Both the position numbers and the translations under genes were made by a program. A DNA stretch of 64,000 nucleotides, taken from contig CM028336.1 in assembly GCA_016647705.1 (NCBI GenBank), forward strand, positions 12,470,880 to 12,534,879. The letters are read 5' to 3'. Numbering within the stretch: the first letter of the stretch is position 1; each line of letters opens with the position of its first letter. Source of the stretch: Eucommia ulmoides (taxonomy: Eukaryota; Streptophyta; Magnoliopsida; Garryales; Eucommiaceae). This document shows, one piece after another, positions 62,301 through 64,000 of this stretch. Under the pieces are notes generated by a model. That model was not told the origin of the DNA. It worked only from the letters and a program-made list of their open reading frames with translations, and did not search any database.

Positions 62301-63786
62301 CTTGAATTTATATATATTTTTTTCAGACAAATCGATCGAGATTGTGAGTTTTTGGAAGCTGAGAAAATCATGGATTATAGTCTCTTGGTTGGAGTTCATT
62401 TTCGCGATGACAATATGGGCGACAAAATGGGTTTGTCACCGTATCTATTGCGAACCGGTGGGTGATAATTTATCAATTTAGTATTCGATAAGGTCGCATT
62501 TCGTTGGCATTTTTTCCCTCTTTTTCTGTTCCCCGAAAACTTGGAATATATACCATATTTTAGAACTAATTTCAGAGATCAGGGTAGAAACATTTTTGTT
62601 TTCTGTTTCTCTTCTGAGTTTTTTGGGAACAAAAACAGAAACACTAATTGTTGTCTTTCAATTCGCAAATTGTACTAGTTTTCAACTAGTCAATTTATTA
62701 ACTGTTACAGTTTTAATTTTTGATTGTGAAAATTAAACACTTGTAAATTAGCCAGCTAACCATTCTATAGTTCTCAATCGATTGCTATTTTCTCGTGTAA
62801 TTGGAGTATAATATAGCTAATAAATTTAGTTAAAATAAACCAATTGTATGTATCTTTGTTCAAACAAAAACAATATTTAAATTTGATTAAATGGTGTACA
62901 TAAATGAAAAAATATACAAATGAATTCATAAAAAATAATATAATTCATTAAATAAGATGATTGAGACGACCGAACGGCCCTAATCAAGGCTCCTAATGAA
63001 GTATGTGTGGGGATGATAAGCGATGACAAGAAATTGTTGCTTACGATTTTTTTTTTCTTTTTCAGGGAAGCGGGATTCGTTTCAAAATGAAAAGTATATG
63101 CGTGGCTGTCGTTTCCTTGAAGCAGAGCTACAAGATATGGATCGGATTTTAGCTGGCCGGTATTTATTTTAATTTTTTTTTTGGCTCAATATTTTTTTCA
63201 TAAAATTAAAAATTAAAATAAACTTAAAAATTCTCATCATATATCCTTGTGTTGGTTGGGTGATGATTTGTAGTCCATTGAATTTGATGAATGGTGGTTG
63301 GAATTATTGAAAATGGGCTACTTGTTTGTTGGGCATGGCCAATCTATGGCTTTATTATTACCATCTCAAAGATGAGAATAAGGCCTTGTTTGGTTCCTTG
63401 AGAGACACGAGGGTATAATTGTCTTTTCACGACAAGGGTTGATTTTTTTTTTTTCTTTTTTGTTTTTGAAAATCAGGAAACCCTTGATAAGGCTGGGATC
63501 TAATATGCCCGCAAGGGCAGAGCGAGTGTGTCGGAACAGTGATTTTGACCGGTATGCCCCTGGTGGATTTTGCAATTTGACCCCTTCAAGAAGCGGCGAA
63601 ATCTACGAAGTAGTCCTCTACTTTGGGATCATCGACATTCTACAGGACTATGACATTAGCAAGAAGTTGGAGCACGCTTACAAGTCACTCCAAGCCGATC
63701 CTGCTTCGATCTCAGCCGTGGATCCCAAGTTGTATTCCAAGAGGTTTCGGGATTTCATTGGAAGAACCTTTGTGGAAGACAGATAG
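59378..63786 (+). CDS. PIP5K: Phosphatidylinositol-4-phosphate 5-kinase with MORN repeats
   Basis: Eight exons join in frame: 59378-60576, 60656-60820, 61111-61276, 61384-61494, 62044-62237, 62327-62457, 63066-63159 and 63477-63786, all with GT..AG introns, giving about 789 residues. After a charged N-terminal segment, seven full 23-residue MORN repeats and a partial eighth occupy residues about 83-250 (first unit [20 protein letters not shown]). The kinase domain starts near residue 385 ([12 protein letters not shown]) and runs to the C-terminus. It contains the FDLKGSS motif (about 567), [10 protein letters not shown] (about 627) and IIDILQDYD (about 738). The activation loop has KKLEHAYKS, whose Glu is the residue tied to PI4P 5-kinase specificity. 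The enzyme phosphorylates PtdIns4P to PtdIns(4,5)P2, usually at the plasma membrane, feeding vesicle traffic, actin and phospholipase C pathways. The wording is closest to the Arabidopsis PIP5K1-3/7-9 type, but the orthologue is not settled. No defect was seen. Confidence 0.96.
60890..61070. mobile_element. MITE-like insert in PIP5K intron 2
   Basis: GGAACAGAAACAGAAATA near 60918 and TTTGTATTTCTGTTCC near 61021 face each other. TTCTGTTC/GAACAGAA ends like these recur in intron 6 and at several intergenic places. Confidence 0.45.
61558..61792. mobile_element. MITE-like insert in PIP5K intron 4 (left)
   Basis: GGCGTTTTGGCTTTGAAAG at about 61563 and, reverse-complemented, GGTGGTGTTTGGTTGCAAGG at about 61788 look like imperfect inverted ends. 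Borders are approximate. Confidence 0.4.
61793..62004. mobile_element. MITE in PIP5K intron 4 (right), 212 bp
   Basis: GGGTGCATTTGTATGAG begins and CTTGCCCAAACGCACCC ends the segment, an imperfect 17-bp inverted pair. It adjoins the preceding MITE-like insert. A three-base TAA/TAT flank is only suggestive. Confidence 0.6.
62525..62655. mobile_element. MITE-like insert in PIP5K intron 6
   Basis: TTTCTGTTCCCCGAAAAC at about 62522 and GGGAACAAAAACAGAAAC at about 62627 form an imperfect inverted pair related to the insert in intron 2. Confidence 0.5.
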
Positions 63787-64000
63787 CACAATATTCAAGA
63801 AGACCAACAATAGAATTGAAATCGAAATCGAAATCCAAATCCAAATCGGGTTGTCAAAGATTCAAAGACCCGAATCTTTTGCCATCACCGAAACACCCTA
63901 CGGTCGTCGTGTGATTAATCGATTCTTCATAGGGTATATAGGGGTATTTTTGGTATTTTTTGGGGTGGCTGAAATTTTGTGGCTCAGCCATGTTATATTT
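63787..64000 (+). other. 3' flank of PIP5K, likely 3' UTR
   Basis: Follows the TAG stop. GAAATCGAAATCGAAATCCA-type short repeats lie at 63818-63848. No clear AATAAA signal appears before the window ends. Confidence 0.5.

Noticed and set aside
1..64000. CRISPR arrays, operons or bacterial systems
   Set aside because: Gene structure, introns and repeat content are plant nuclear; the tandem arrays lack uniform spacers and any cas-like gene.

Overview
This is plant nuclear DNA, most likely from a eudicot: it is very AT-rich, has long A/T runs and (AT)n, (CT)n and (CA)n tracts, small introns with plant-type GT..AG borders, nested LTR retrotransposons and many MITEs. Nothing prokaryotic or organellar was seen. 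The species cannot be named from sequence alone.

One intact host gene is visible, at the right end on the + strand: an eight-exon phosphatidylinositol-4-phosphate 5-kinase with N-terminal MORN repeats (59378-63786, about 789 residues). It has a (CT)n-rich leader with a short upstream ORF, and MITE-like inserts in introns 2, 4 and 6.

The other ~58 kb is mostly transposon-derived. Left end: a ~1.6 kb direct duplication (126-5425 and 5843-7725) whose first copy is split by a 4,049 bp Mutator-like element (MULE) with 21-bp perfect terminal inverted repeats, a 10-bp target duplication and a broken MuDR-type transposase gene. 10161-16045: an Ogre/Tat-like Ty3/gypsy LTR, its primer-binding site and a decayed gag. 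16229-20727: a copia-like remnant with little left inside. 22319-29728: a gypsy-type LTR element without protein genes; its left LTR holds a 2.4 kb solo LTR of another family, and its right LTR holds a 130 bp hairpin MITE and a 1.6 kb MULE. A further 3.0 kb solo LTR of that second family lies at 38227-41269 and a copia-like solo LTR at 50234-51127. Further MULE-like insertions lie at 34512-35515, 41913-43487 and probably 43679-45743.

Most of these elements are delimited by target-site duplications read directly from the sequence (5 bp for LTR elements, 9-10 bp for MULEs, 3 bp for a Harbinger-like MITE), so their borders are good to the base. Two MULE-type elements carry internal arrays of short palindromes; these are the least explained structures in the window. 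The stretches between elements hold only AT-rich sequence, simple repeats and unrecognised fragments.
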